This document shows, one piece after another, positions 33,713 to 48,800 of a stretch of DNA of 64,000 bases. This DNA is from Bolinopsis microptera (Eukaryota; Ctenophora; Tentaculata; Lobata; Bolinopsidae): NCBI RefSeq assembly GCF_026151205.1, contig NC_087081.1, forward strand, positions 14,499,340-14,563,339, read 5' to 3'. The position numbers and the translations under genes were made by a program. A model generated the notes under the pieces. The model saw only the letters and a program-made list of their open reading frames with translations, made no database searches and was not told the DNA's origin. Each line of letters begins with the position of its first letter. Position 1 is the stretch's first letter.

Positions 33713-35185
33713 AATGGACCTGTAATTTGATTAAAACAGTAGAAGTCCATAAATACATGATGTTACATCTTCATGACAGTAAGTTTATAATTTTTATAAT
33801 CAATTATTGCAGTATAGCAAAATGTGCATATTCAACAGATATGCTAATGTAAATATACACTATTAAACTATAACATTGATGTTATCACATTTTTCGTGGC
33901 GTTTGAAAATGCTTCTGTTTTTCTCATTTTTCCAAATTCATCGTAACATAAGTACAATTTTGCCGCTAACATACAGGGACCCTCAATGACTCGAGCCTTC
34001 ATCAAAACGCTTAAAACCTGGAGTTTTACTTTTTATTTTTATTTCCTACGAAAATTGTACAAACGAAATGTTTGTATAAATGGGTATTATAATTGTATGA
34101 TTTTTTCATTCAGCTAAAAGCTTATTAATGCTTTTCAAACAAAGTTCCAAAGAATTCTTCATGTAGTGCATCCTGGGTTCGGACAGGATATGCCCGTTTA
34201 AAATATTTCCATCACGTTACATTACATAATTCTGAAACATATATTATATTTACAATAAATTATGCAATATCACAACATTACAATCAACAAAATAAATCGA
34301 ATCACAGAAACAAAATAAATTTATGATAAACAAAATAACTAAAGATATTGACATACTGCAATTTTAACCTCCAATTATTTTCATCCTTGAACTTCGTCAT
34401 TATTGTCTTTTTATCATCAGCAGATAGAACTACCCTTTCGTCATGGCTGGTAAATATGTTTGAGTAAAAATTGTGATAGGGCAATGTTACAACATTCGAA
34501 GAATAAAATAAAATTATACATTGTGAACATGAATGTGAATGCACATACATCATTACAACAAGAAATGGGGTCAAACTTCTTATCTGGGCGAAATACAGTG
34601 CGTTTAGAACTGCTGTACTGTGGTCCAATTGTCGCTTTGTATTAGGATAGCTTCCGGGATGTTGTGCTAATGTGACACCTGCAAACGTCCATACTTACAA
34701 GACTTGAATAAACAATCTCAAAGTGTAACAGGGATGCACGTTTGTCAGGGTGCAAGTTCGTTCACATGATACTGCCGACGCTAGAACAAACATCTTCACG
34801 GAAAAGCATTGCACTGTAAAGATAACATCTAGACAGTATTTTGCATATTCGTTCATCGGTCGATACAATTGGTACAACGTGGTAATTGTTCTCGCCTTAC
34901 TCCCTACGTGTTACGTGATTATTATCAAGTTTCGCCATGTAAGCTGATTGGGACCAGATTCTTGTGCTTCATCCTTAATCTAGCTTGCAGTTTTACTTTT
35001 AGACGGCAGAACGTCATAAAATCTCGTCAATCTGCTGGACGAAGTCTTTAATGCCATTTAATTTTATCATGTAAGAGAATTATTATATATTTATTTCATG
35101 AAATGAGAATAGAGTATATCACAACCGTACCCGTGTTGGAGTCAATGACAAAATGGTTTCTTTTGACTATCCCTCCTGTAACACA
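33713..35185. other. Intergenic, nothing recognised
   Basis: AT-rich DNA downstream of gene A. Only short unrelated open frames and no repeat that matches elsewhere in the window. Confidence 0.5.
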
Positions 35186-35957
35186 CAGGGTGGGCCAAAA
35201 GTCAGTGTGCAAATTAAACGTTGGCCTTAATAGCTCAGTCACTGAGTGCCCAATTGAAATACTTCCTTCTGGTATGACTTAGTACCACCACTGGTTCGAG
35301 GAATTTGTCAACTCGAAAAATATTCGCGTTCATTTTTTTCAAATGGAGGTTCATTTTCACATTTATTTGATAGTTTGGATAGTCGGATCAAGCTAAATGT
35401 TATTGAATTGTGTTTGGCCATTCGAATTACGTTTGTCCTGAAAGAATAAGAACTGTAGCTTCTCAGATGACCGAGATATGAAGCATAACGAGTTTATTCA
35501 TTACGTGTGATCAGGTGATTGGTTTACCTAATCACGTGATAAGGTGACCCCGTTAACTACCCCGTTAAACATTATGGGAATTGTTAAGGGTGCCCAATTA
35601 AGGTGTTGTGTCACGGTGTCACATAATCACCTAGTCAATTTTGTTAACGAGATACACAAAATGCTTGATAACTTCGTCATTTCTAATCCGTTTTGCCTCA
35701 TGTTTTCAGATCATATGCAACATTTGATAATCTACCGTCTCTAAAAAAATTAGGCGTTCAGCATGTTCAAAGAAAACAATATAGGTGTTTTAATATTGAA
35801 TGGGCGTGGTCTAAAATATTCGAATTTTCAAATTTTGACGACGGAATCCTCGAACCAGTAAGTACAGTATGCCAACTGCAAAGCAACAGCTCTCAAATAT
35901 AAAACACGGCGGAGGTATAAGACCCAACGTTTGCACACTGACTTTTGGCCCACCCTG
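35186..35957. mobile_element. Mariner-like MITE, copy 1
   Basis: 772 bp with terminal inverted repeats CAGGGTGGGCCAAAAGTC. A second, very similar 766-bp copy lies at 41839-42604. The right side has TA, while the left flank reads CA, so the TA duplication has been lost here. The IS630/Tc1/mariner group is inferred from the termini and from TA at copy 2. No transposase. Confidence 0.8.
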
Positions 35958-38006
35958 TACTTTTCACTTATAAAGCCCAGCCTAAATATTCTTTGTGATC
36001 TGTTATAGCACTTTCGCGAAGGTTTCTTCGCCCAAAAGCCTGAAGCTCACTGCTCAGTACATACTCATAATATCAAAATATTCAATTCATTATTATTGAA
36101 TCCAATCTAATTCAAATGACTCAAATATCTAATTCAAAAATTTAATTCAAATATTTAATTCAAATATTTAATTCAAATATTTAATTCAATCACGTGGTTA
36201 GGTGAAAGCACATGGTTAGGAGAAGTCTTAAGATACTTTCCATGATCACCGGCAATGAACTATAAACACATCATGCTTGATATCTCGGTTATAATCTTAA
36301 ATGACTAGCTAGAGCGTCCACAGGTGAAGTATGCGCTCATTTAGTGCCACTCTCCTACTGCTAATGTGTCTACAGACCTAGAAAACACTTTTACCATCGG
36401 CTGGCTAAAGTTGAACTTGGAAATAAGACAGGATATTGTGTCGCACTAGAATACGCTACCTGGATCATAGTACGATTGCCGTTTAATACCAAGTCTTCCA
36501 AGAAGGTGATTTGGACATCATCAAATGGTCAACTGCATCAGAATGACCACATCCTCATTCGCTCCAAATGGCAGAAACTGTGAGTCATAGTCATGGCCAT
36601 TAAAATAAGTTTATAACAATGTCGATATTTTGGTAAATGTCTAGCTTTCTGTCAGAAAATAAATTTATGGTTTCTGTAGGGGGTAATTAGATATAAATTA
36701 CAGTACAGCTGTACTTACACCCACATTCACAAGCATGCAATGATGCAAGCTCACCTGGTCCAATGAGCGGGAACCTGGGAACAAGCTCTGATGACGTCAT
36801 AGTCACGTGACCTCAGGCTCATAATCACGTGACCTCAGACCCAATCAATTGGGTTCTGGCCTGGTCAGCCCCCTGTCACCCGATCTTGAGGTGACGTACG
36901 ACACCTCGTTAACCCAATCAATGTCTGGAAGGCTGCAAATTGTCACATGCTAAACTCACAAGGGTCTTACAGAGTTGTGCGAGATGACGATACATAGAGG
37001 CCGCAGAAATATGACGATTACCAGATCCTGGTGGGACCTTAGCGATCCATGATATCATGAGAGGCCCAAGAGTCATACACTAAACCATCAGTATAATCAA
37101 TCTGACCACTGGATTGTGGAGGCAACCCTCAAGCTGTTATTAAGGGCCAACATCACCTGGCCCAAAGTTATAAAGCATCATTAAAAAATGATGCGCCGAC
37201 GTCAGCGGCCTTCCAACCAGAGCTCCAGGACAAGTTCAATACCTTTATGTTCATTTAAATTATAAGAAAATTAAATCTCATTCTTAATGATTGTGGGGAT
37301 TATTTTTTTGTTTATTATAGTGGTTTGACTTTTGAATCGTTTAATCCGTTTAATCCGTTGAATACCTTTATGGACCAAGAAAACGAGTTGGATGACTTTG
37401 TCCAACACAACATGATAAGCCAAAGACGATTTACAGAAATGTTTTGAAAGCTCCTGCTAAATGGTTTGATTTAGTTCCTCGGGCACAATGAGAGGTTAAG
37501 TGCGCTTTGCGAAGTTGACAATTATAGTGGTGATACGTTGGTTGTCAAATTTGTCGTCGACGGAGAGGTATACATATTAGAATATTGCCTTCTTATTTGC
37601 ACAATGGCTGAAACTGTCCGAGAAAGTGCAAGACAGTCTCATATTCATCACGCACATAAGACATTCGAAATTCATGTTTTAACTGTTTACTCTACTCCTC
37701 AGTTAGAGAAAAATGTAACTTCCATCCCAAACTGACCTAGCCGGTTTTCTATCCATTAAAACTCTAGACCCTACAAAATTTACTGCCACAGCAAGAGCAA
37801 TCCATTCAATTCTCACTGGAATACAAGGAATACAAGGAATACAAGGAATATGAATACAAGGAATACAAATTTAAAATCTTAAGCTACAATAATAACTGTT
37901 AAGATAATAACAATATCATAAGATTTGAATTTATTATATTAATATAACTTAAACTAAAGTGAAAAATAAAAATTTTGACAAAAAAAATATATTTTGTTTA
38001 CTTACT
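35958..38006. other. Intergenic, nothing recognised
   Basis: Contains short tandem repeats: atttaattcaaat at about 36108-36190, gtttaatcc at 37338-37356 and gaatacaag at 37820-37870. The region 36700-37250 is somewhat GC-richer. No open frame shows a known domain. Confidence 0.5.
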
Positions 38007-38745
38007 TTACTTTGGGCGATCCTCAATCGAAATCCCATTCACTGTCTGCCTCCACACGTCTCGATCGCACATAACAGTTCGAAGGTCGTCTAACTGGAGC
38101 CCAGTGTCACGAGCTACTACGTCCAGGAAGGTGAGTGGTCTCCTTCCACGGCCCGATTGGGCAAGTCGCACGGGGAGGATAGTGGAGATAACTTGGTCAG
38201 AAGCTCTCATGCAATGCCCAGCAAATCTGGAACGCCTCGACGCAACCACTGAGGCAATAGATGGAAGGTTGCCATAGATCTGCTTGAGGGTTGGATGCTT
38301 CTTCCACGAGATGTTCTTGGCCTTCATTAAAAGACGGGTGTAGCATCCGTTGAGGCGTTTCTCAAGCTGCTTGTTTATGGTCCATGTCTCTGATCCATAG
38401 AGCAATACTGGTTCGACACAGGCTCTAAAGAACTTGACTTTCAGTTGTTCGGAAATGCCAGAGGACCAGACTTTTTGCAGTTTAATACAGGCTGACCAGG
38501 CCATTCCTTTCCTTGTGTTGAAATCCTTTCTACTGTCCGCAATGAAAGAGCCGAGGTATTTAAAGTCATCAACCTGTTTAATCTGGCGGCCTGAGATAGA
38601 ATGTAAGTCGACAGTGTCAGGGATATTGATGGTCATGAACTCGGTCTTAGAAGCATTCATAGCAAGACCAACTTGTTTACAGTCGCCTTGGTAATGCTCT
38701 AATGCTTGAGCCAGGCCACTTTGCACTCGTTGTTGCGCGAAAAGA
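38007..38745 (-). pseudogene. LINE (RTE-like) C-terminal fragment
   Basis: Minus-strand frame with the end of an RT and its C-terminal region: VGLAMNASKTEFMTIN, DDFKYLGSFI, LLYGSETWTINKQLEKRLNG, RRSRFAGHCMR and FLDVVARDTG. This order is typical of RTE/CRE-like LINE ends in animals. 5'-truncated, lacking the catalytic DD motif. It abuts a different LINE fragment on its upstream side. Confidence 0.8.
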
Positions 38746-38749
38746 AACA

Positions 38750-39459
38750 AAAGCGCTGGTAGTGGCAAATGTAGCAACGACTCTCGTGAGGTGGACTTGA
38801 CTTTCATTCGTGATTAATTCAATGATTTCACTGTTGTTGCTGATGAATTTGAGGACGTTTGCTCCAGGGATGATAGTGCAAACAGAATAAGATGTCGCAG
38901 ATGGTTTGATTGAATTTGATATGATTGACTGGATCTTGTCTAGGACTTTTCGCCTCGATGCAGCGTTAAGATCACAATGGTTAAGGAAGTGATCTTCATT
39001 CTCAATAATACCAGAACCTAAGACTATATTGCACCAGGAGCATATTCGCTCATCGCGAGGAGTTTTATTATATCGGCCAAGTTCAATTTCTAGTCGATGT
39101 GCACTGATCCGCAGTCTTGTGATATTAGCACGGTCTGCATATTTAATGACAATGTCTAGGTAATACTCTTTGTTAAATTTGGATTTTAGGTCACAATAGA
39201 ATTCTAATTTCCGAGAAGTGTTGATACAGGACCTCCAATATTCTCTAAAGCTACATTTCAAAGTTTTAGTAATGACGTGTGGTGTGAATATTTTACTCCC
39301 GATGGGCTGTGTTGCAGTTGATTGCGGAGGAATTCGTTTCTTGAAACCGTTGTGAATAAGAAAGTCCTCTTTTGGTGGTTTTGCGATACTCGGGTTTCTT
39401 TCGAAAATGTGAACGAACAATATACAGCCTACTATAACTATAAGAGCCCAGATTTCCAC
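38750..39459 (-). pseudogene. Second LINE C-terminal fragment
   Basis: Minus-strand frame with RLRISAHRLEIELGRYNK, the zinc-knuckle-like CSWCN and ENEDHFLNHC. The arrangement matches the C-terminal tail of the LINE at 60100-63678 and the remnant at 9110, but the sequence is diverged. The first 70 residues or so (starting MEIWALIVIVGCIL) are not LINE-like and are probably a chance extension. Confidence 0.7.
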
Positions 39460-39745
39460 TCTAATACTGGCCAGTGCATAATGCTATAAGACCTCAAAAT
39501 AAAATTTCAGAATTACAACTATTGTGTACTCAATAAAGTAATTACCACTTTTGAATCCTTGTATCCTTGTATCCTAGGACATGCACTGGTGTCTTTCGCG
39601 AACATTTTCTTTGTAATTAGTGTTTATTTACGTGACCTGTGAAAGTTTATTTGTAAAGATAAGAAAATGATCACCAATAACTAACTCACTACTCAGTAAA
39701 GGAAGGTTTCTTATCTGTTATCTAAAGAAGTCACGCAGCTTTGCA
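39460..39745 (+). other. Upstream region of gene B
   Basis: AT-rich, with a short tccttgta tandem near 39556. The promoter and 5' untranslated region of gene B should lie here, but I see no convincing TATA box or initiator. Confidence 0.4.
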
Positions 39746-39812
39746 ATGGGGACAAACCTTGTCCGAACTGGCTTGCTATGTTTCCTTCTGTTTGGGATAG
39801 TCCACTGTGAAG
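39746..39812 (+). CDS. Gene B exon 1: signal peptide
   Basis: ATG at 39746 opens MGTNLVRTGLLCFLLFGIVH, a short positive start, a hydrophobic core and a likely cleavage near HCE. The donor GAAG|gtaagt is phase 1, and the split codon joins the first repeat exon to give E-D-C. Chosen as the start because it is the only signal-like ATG with the right phase upstream of the array. Confidence 0.85.
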
Positions 39813-42800
39813 GTAAGTGCGTATTATGAAAAGGCGCGTACTATATCTCCGCAAATTTTGAAGCACTGAATGACGTGCAAGAGTCAAAATTTGATTTTTC
39901 TCGTTGGATGGTGAGATGTAAGATATACAAGGGGCCATTCATAAAAGTAAGCCTGTGAAATCCGTTGAGTATATTATATACTCACATCTTAAGCCAAAAA
40001 TTATTTTTCATAAAACAGGCAATCCTGAATCCACGAATCTTAACTCGTAAGCAGAGCCTCAGGATACAATTTGCCTCATATTTTGGGCTCACTAGCTCAA
40101 ACATTTTGCTCACTGAAACTAAGTCTCGACTTAGCGAATCTACGTTTTGACTACATTGGATTACGATCAAATTATACGTATATATAAAGTGAGTATAAAG
40201 GTACGCAGATCTAGTGTTTCCGCTCTTATCTTTCGGTGTATGACCACTTGGATTACAATTTATACATGTCGTGAACCGAAATTTTAACTCTATTTTTACA
40301 CAAAAAAGAGTTAATCGATAAAATTCTTACAATCATAAGACCGATTTTGCCCGCTGCGGCATTACCTCATTACTACGCCACACGCGTACTGTCCTGTGAT
40401 GCTTATCTTTTGTTAAGTTTTACTATCGCATTACCAAGTTTGATACTCCTATTTGTATTTTGTATACGGATATCGTTGTATTAATCAGATAGGAGATAAA
40501 CCACCATTTAAACTCAGTGTGAAAGTAGAAATGATAGACTACTCACAATAGAGGTGCCGCTAAGGGCATCCTTTATAAATTGACAGAACGCGGGCACAGT
40601 TGATCGGGATCACTCTGAGCTGTATTCACGTTCAGAGCTTTTCTTATAACCTTCCTCTTATTATCTTGTTATATCCTGCACTGTAAGGCATCACTTTCTC
40701 ATTGCATATCATGCCTCTGGGCCAGCCATTGTTTATGATTACGAACAGCGTGCTATAATATACATATCAAAAGTGATATGGGACCTCAAGGATAAAAATA
40801 TTGACTATAGCATAGACCGGAAGATAATATAAGCGATAGACTGAAATACTGATGTCAACAAGAAAAGTTTAGTAATTGTACAATTAGTACTACTTTAAGT
40901 TTATGAGGTCCCATCGCAGATGCTGGAAAGAAATTCCTGTGAATCAAATGCAACTATTGTATGTGAACACCCGCACACACTTTGACACTTATCCAATATT
41001 CAAATAAAAGCAAACTATCCCTAAAAGGTTACTTCGAATTTTAGGCTGCTCGCCAGCGGCTCAAACTTGCAACTAATATTTTACTAAACTCGACTATACT
41101 TGCAGAAGATTGTATCGCGGGCCAGTTTCTGGATCAGACAAATGGCTGTACAGACTGTCCGGCAGATGAATGGAGTGCAGCAGCAAACACAGCTGCTTCC
41201 TGCACTGCCTGTCCAACTGGAAAAGAGGTAGCCACTGGAAAAGGAACACAAGAAAGTGACTGTACATGGAGTAAGTTGTTGTTTCCTAACAAGAATTGCG
41301 CCCCGTGTTTCGTTTTGGCGGACATTAGATTTCCGTTCACTATAACTATAAATATAAGCTCCAATCAGCTCACTTCATAATAATAATATTGATACACATC
41401 AGTACACTATACTACGCATGCCACGTACAAATTGGGCTTATAACCTAATACTATACATAGCATAGTATACATTAAAATACACTCGCGCCGCGCATTCATT
41501 GACAGGCTAGCTATATACGTTACATCATATCTCCCCAAGCAATACTCGCGCGCTGCACTGCGCGCTAGTTCTCTAGTTGTCATGGTAACGGACGGAAAGA
41601 ATGATACCATATCTAAACCCACCTACAACTATCTCCAAAATCCACGTTTTTCTGCAAAATTAAAAACGTCCATTCGTAACCTTTCACTATTGCCTTTTTA
41701 CAAAAGGGTGAACGGAAAAAATTGGTGGGACCAAAGGGATTCATCCTGAAATTTATGTTAATCTTAGAAATGCAATAATGTATGCAAATAAACATAGACT
41801 GAAACACTGACGTCAACAAGCAAAGTAAAGTAATTGTACAGGGTGGGCCAAAAGTCAGTGTGCAAACGTTTGCCTTAATAGCTCAGTCACTGAGTGCCCA
41901 ATTGAAATACTTCCTTCTGGTATGACTTAGTACCACCACTGGTTCGAGGAATTTGTCAACTCGAAAAATATTCGCGTTCATTTTTTTCAAATGGAGGTTC
42001 ATTTTCACATTTTTTTGATAGTTTGGATAATCGGATCAAGCTAAATGTTATTGAATTGTGTTTGGCCATTCGAATTACGTTTGTCATGAAAGAATTAGAA
42101 CTGTAGCTTCTCAGATGACCGAGATATGAAGCATAACAAGCTTGTTCATTACGTGTGATCAGGTGATTGGTTAACCTAATCACGTGATAAGGTGACCCCG
42201 TTAACTACCCCGTTAAACATTATGGGAATTGTTAAGGGTGCCCAATTAAGGTGTCGTGTCACGGTGTCACATAATCACCCAGTCAATTTGTTAACAAGAT
42301 ACACAAAATGCTTGTTAACTTCGTCATTTCTAATCCGTTTTGCCTCATTTTTTCAGATCATATGCAACATTTGATTATCTACCGTCTCTAAAAAAATTAG
42401 GCGTTCAGGATTTTCAGAGAAAACAATATAGGTGTTTTAATATTGAATGGGCGTGGTCTGAAATATTCGAATTTTCAAATTTTGACGACGGAATCCTCGA
42501 ACCAGTAAGTACAGTATGCCATCTGCAAAGCAACAGCTCTCAAATATAAAACTCAGCGGAGGTATAAGACCCAACGTTTGCACACTGACTTTTGGCCCAC
42601 CCTGTACAATTAATACTACTTTACGTTTATGAGGTCCCATCACAGATGCTCGAAAGGAATTTCTGTGATTCAAATGCAACTATTGTATGTGAACACCCGC
42701 ACACACTTTGACACTTATCCAATATTCAAATAAAAGCAAACCATCCCTAAAAAGCTAAAAGGGTACTTCGAATTTTAGGCTGCTCGCCAGCGGCTCAAAC

Positions 42801-45800
42801 TTGCAACTAATATTTTACTAAACTCGACTATACTTGCAGAAGATTGTATCGCGGGCCAGTTTCTGGATCAGACAAATGGCTGTACAGACTGTCCGGCAGA
42901 TGAATGGAGTGCAGCAGCAAACACAGCTACTACCTGCACTGCCTGTCCAACTGGAAAAGAGGTAGCCACTGGAAAAGGAACACAAGAAAGTGACTGTACA
43001 TGGAGTAAGTTGTTGTTTCCTAAAAATTGGTGTGACCAAAGGGATTCATCCTGAAATTTATGTTAATCTTAGAAATGCAATAATGTATGCGAATAAACAT
43101 AGACTGAAATACTGACGTCAACAAGCAAAGTTTAGTCATTGTACAATTATGTTACTGTACGTTTATGGGGTCCCATCACAGATGCTCGAAAGGAATTTCT
43201 GTGAATCAAATGCAACTATTGTATGTGAACACCCGCACACACTTTGACACTTATCCAATATTCAAATAAAAGCAAACCATCCCTAAAAGGGTACTTCGAA
43301 TTTTAGGCTGCTCGACAGCGGCTCAAACTTGCAACTAATATTTTACTAAATTCGACTATACTTGCAGAAGATTGTATTGCGGGCCAGTTTCTGGATCAGA
43401 CAAATGGCTGTACAGACTGTCCGGCAGATGAATGGAGTGCAGCAGCAAACACAGCTACTACCTGCACTGCCTGTCCAACTGGAAAAGAGGTAGCCACTGG
43501 AAAAGGAACACAAGAAAGTGACTGTACATGGAGTAAGTTGTTGTTTCCTAAAAATTGGTGTGACCAAAGGGATTCATCCTGAAATTTATGTTAATCTTAG
43601 AAATGCAATAATGTATGCAAATAAACATAGACTGAAACACTGACGTCAACAAGCAAAGTTTAGTAATTGTACAATTAATACTACTTTACGTTTATGAGGT
43701 CCCATCACAGATGCTCGAAAGGAATTTCTGTGATTCAAATGCAACTATTGTATGTGAACACCCGCACACACTTTGACACTTATCCAATATTCAAATAAAA
43801 GCAAACCATCCCTAAAAGGGTACTTCGAATTTTAGGCTGCTCGCCAGCGGCTCAAACTTGCAACTAATATTTGACTAAACTCGACTATACTTGCAGAAGA
43901 TTGTATTGCGGGCCAGTTTCTGGATCAGACAAATGGCTGTACAGACTGTCCGGCAGATGAATGGAGTGCAGCAGCAAACACAGCTACTACCTGCACTGCC
44001 TGTCCAACTGGAAAAGAGGTAGCCACTGGAAAAGGAACACAAGAAAGTGACTGTACATGGAGTAAGTTGTTGTTTCCTAAAAATTGGTGTGACCAAAGGG
44101 ATTCATCCTGAAATTTATGTTAATCTTAGAAATGCAATAATGTATGCAAATAAACATAGACTGAAACACTGACGTCAACAAGCAAAGTTTAGTCATTGTA
44201 CAATTATGTTACTGTACGTTTATGGGGTCCCATCACAGATGCTCGAAAGGAATTTCTGTGAATCAAATGCAACTATTGTATGTGAACACCCGCACACACT
44301 TTGACACTTATCCAATATTCAAATAAAAGCAAACCATCCCTAAAAGGGTACTTCGAATTTTAGGCTGCTCGACAGCGGCTCAAACTTGCAACTAATATTT
44401 GACTAAACTCGACTATACTTGCAGAAGATTGTATTGCGGGCCAGTTTCTGGATCAGACAAATGGCTGTACAGACTGTCCGGCAGATGAATGGAGTGCAGC
44501 AGCAAACACAGCTACTACCTGCACTGCCTGTCCAACTGGAAAAGAGGTAGCCACTGGAAAAGGAACACAAGAAAGTGACTGTACATGGAGTAAGTTGTTG
44601 TTTCCTAAAAATTGGTGTGACCAAAGGGATTCATCCTGAAATTTATGTTAATCTTAGAAATGCAATAATGTATGCAAATAAACATAGACTGAAACACTGA
44701 CGTCAACAAGCAAAGTTTAGTAATTGTACAATTAATACTACTTTACGTTTATGAGGTCCCATCACAGATGCTCGAAAGGAATTTCTGTGATTCAAATGCA
44801 ACTATTGTATGAACACCCGCACACACTTTGACACTTATCCAATATTCAAATAAAAGCAAACCATCCCTAAAAGGGTACTTCGAATTTTAGGCTGCTCGCC
44901 AGCGGCTCAAACTTGCAACTAATATTTGACTAAACTCGACTATACTTGCAGAAGATTGTATTGCGGGCCAGTTTCTGGATCAGACAAATGGCTGTACAGA
45001 CTGTCCGGCAGATGAATGGAGTGCAGCAGCAAACACAGCTACTACCTGCACTGCCTGTCCAACTGGAAAAGAGGTAGCCACTGGAAAAGGAACACAAGAA
45101 AGTGACTGTACATGGAGTAAGTTGTTGTTTCCTAAAATTTGGTGGGACCAAAGGGATTCATCCTGAAATTTATGTTAATCTTAGAAATGCAATAATGTAT
45201 GCGAATAAACATAGACTGAAACACTGACGTCAACAAGCAAAGTTTAGTAATTGTACAATTAATACTACTTTACGTTTATGAGGTCCCATCACAGATGCTC
45301 GAAAGGAATTTCTGTGATTCAAATGCATGTGAACACCCGCACACACTTTGACACTTATCCAATATTCAAATAAAAGCAAACCATCCCTAAAAGGGTACTT
45401 CGAATTTTAGGCTGCTCGCCAGCGGCTCAAACTTGCAACTAATATTTGACTAAACTCGACTATACTTGCAGAAGATTGTATTGCGGGCCAGTTTCTGGAT
45501 CAGACAAATGGCTGTACAGACTGTCCGGCAGATGAATGGAGTGCAGCAGCAAACACAGCTACTACCTGCACTGCCTGTCCAACTGGAAAAGAGGTAGCCA
45601 CTGGAAAAGGAACAAAAGAAAGTGACTGCACATGGAGTAAGTTGTTCTTTCCTAAAACTTGGAGGGACCAAAGGGATTCATCCTGACATTTATGTTAATC
45701 TTAGAAATGCAATAATGTATGCGAATAAACATAGACTGAAATACTGACATCAACAAGAAAAGTTTATTAATTGTACAATTAGTTAATTCCCAAAAATTTG

Positions 45801-48800
45801 GGCGACAAAAAATTTGAGCGGGCCTCTCGCCCAAATTTTTCGCAGACCAAATTAATTGCATAAATCTTTTCCGTCTGCTAAATTTTTTGCTAACCAAACT
45901 TTTGGCATTTGGCCTGTGGCCCTGAAATCTATAGAAAGATGGCTTTTTCTTCATATCCAAGTGAAATAATATTTGAAATTTTAATTTACTAAACTGCTTA
46001 AACTTGTTGAAGATTCCGGACCAACTTTGCAATCCCTTCAAAACAAGGCTGAAAAGGCTCGTGAGCGCATCAGGAAAACCCACCAAAAGAAAATTCAGTT
46101 TCATCTCAACAAACAGGGAACAGAAGCCAACCCTCCTTCTTCAAATTCCAAACGCAAGAAGTGGAGAAAAGCATCTGCCGAAAAGAAGAAGGCCAGGCGC
46201 AAACGCTACCAGAAAAACAAGCAGAACCGGAAAAAGTTATGGTTGGAACAGAGAGTCAAGGAGATATCGTCCACAGTTGTGAGAAATCTCTCCCATGTAG
46301 AAGTCCCCGATATAGCATTTTTGTATCTGGCCAAAGGCTTGAACTTTGTGGAAAGTAAAAAGGCAAGTAAGGAAGACCTTCAGTATGACACCAAAGAGTT
46401 CTTACGTAAAGTTTCATGGAAGGCGTTCTTTCATGATAACCCAACTGAGAACAATAGTTTCAACGAAGACGAACATCCTGGCTTAAGGATACCTTCAAGA
46501 AGGCATCCTGAGTACAGCAACCCGCTCTTTGATGAAATAAAAACAAAACTGATGGGTTTCGTAAACAGCTTCATGCCTGCTGACCCAAAGTCTAACCTGA
46601 CACCAGCAGAGAGGAGAGGGAAGAGATGGATTTTGAAAAATATAGAAGATGAGAACATCTTTGTCACCAAAGCTGACAAAGGAGGATCGACCTTGATTCT
46701 TGACTATAAGGAAGCTGTGGAATGTGTTCAAAGGAACTTAGGAGATAGAGAGAACTTTGCTCATTCCCAAATGTCAGTTGAAGAGAAAATGACAGATGTG
46801 AAGAATAATGTTAAGGATGCAGTTCTTCTGGCTTTATCAGAGGGGAAAATCACAGAAAAAGACAAGAAACTCATTACTGGACTTAATGAAAATAATAACC
46901 AAATGCATGCACAATGCACATGTATTCAAACCAGTAGTCCCTTATGTCTACCCTCTATTTAAGCTACACAAATTAAGTCCACAACAGATTGAGGAGAAAA
47001 TGGTTCCCCCTACCAGGCTTGTCCATGCCACTAAGGAAGGCCCCCTTTACAGGCTAGAAAAGTGGGTTAGCCCATACCTAACAGATATAAGTAGGATTTA
47101 TTGCCAACAGGAGTTTCTCCTGGATACACCAGACCTTCTCAGTAACATAAAAAACCTTAATGAATCTGCAGACATGTCAAAATATAGCACCATCAACTTG
47201 TTTACTTTAGACGTGATCAGTCTGTATCCAAGCATAAAACCTGAAATAGCTATGTCTGCATTGGAACATGCCCTGAACGGTAGTGCTATGATTGATAAAC
47301 GAAAGGCTATTCTGAAAACATTCACGGAGATTATCTTCACAAACTCCTTTGTCACTTTTCAAGAAAATGTGTACACAGGCAAAAAGGGTATCCCAACTGG
47401 AAATTGTATTTCGCGTCAAGTCGCTGATATCATGCTTCATTGGGTGCTATTCATCAACATCTGGCCTGAAATGATACAGCTATGGAGTCTTATTTTATTC
47501 TGGCGACGCTTCATCGACGATGTCTTTGGAATTTGGAAGGGCTACAGGAGGCAATTTGATCTTTTTGTGTCGAAACTAAATGAAGCCGCAAAACGATTTG
47601 GAATTCAGTTCGGTGATTGCCAGTTTGGCAAATCAGTTAACTACTTGGATGTAGAACTCTCACTGGGGGAGAACAACAACATCTACTACAGACTATTTAA
47701 GAAAGAGACTGATGCCAGGCTTTACCTTAATACTGATAGTTTCCACCCAAACCACGTCTTTAAATCAGTAGTATTCTCACAGATGATCCGAGTGATCAAG
47801 CGAAATTCGCAGGATCACACATGTGTGGAGGACCTGGAGGAACTGAAAGAAGACCTAATGAAAAGTGGACACAAGGAGGGGACCTTAACGGAAACAGAGC
47901 CTGAAGCAGTCTTGAGGTCAATAGAACACGATTTGTATGAGAGGGAAGATAAGAAGCCAATCACTGACAAAGTTGTCTTTTCAGTGAAATTTTTCAAAGA
48001 GGTCACTGAACTTAGGAAGTTGGTACACACTACTAGTGAGGACATCAAACAATTATGCGGAGACGTACAGATATTGTTTGCACTACGTAAACAGCCATCT
48101 ATAGGCAAAACAGTAGTGCGCAATAGAAAACTCAGTTCGTGCTCCGAAACGGATTCTTTCACCGTCAGCCAAAACTGTGGCGGAGAGGCTGTGCAACCTG
48201 TCCCCAACTGTTCAACTCCAACGAAGTTATCACTGTCAATGGTTTGGATTTAACTCTGGATTTCCGGTTGACATGTAAGGACAGCAATATAATTTATGTC
48301 GCCCAATGCCAAATTTGTAATAAACTTCCCCAGAGCCTGAAAGACGACACCTATTTCGGCCAAACAGTTTCTCCATTTCATATCAGAATGAATGGACACA
48401 GAAACAAGTTTAAAATTGATAATGAATTGTCATTTGAGAAGTCGGCATGCATTGTTTTCTAGCGCATAAATCTGATTTCACTATGGGAGTTTTTAAATTA
48501 GGTGTAGTAAGAAAAGTCCGACCAACAGCACTTGATAGAGAAGAGAGCATTCTTATTTCAAAATTTAGAACTAATATTTTTGGGTTAAATAGGATTGTAG
48601 TTACTCGCTGAATAATCTGTTATGCTCTACCTAGCACATTGAGCTCTTTAGTAAAGTTTCAGATTAAAAACTGTTTTGAATTTTCAAGTTGTTAACTTTT
48701 AAATTGCTTTCATTAGTCTAACCTAATTTTATTTTTATAGGCTAGTGATGTAAATATACGAAGAATTCACCTATATTTGTGCTGTCTTACTATGTGTCCA

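Noticed and set aside
37538-37735. Small plus-strand open frame between the two genes
   Set aside because: 65 residues, no domain, no splice or poly(A) context, and unlike any other frame in the window.
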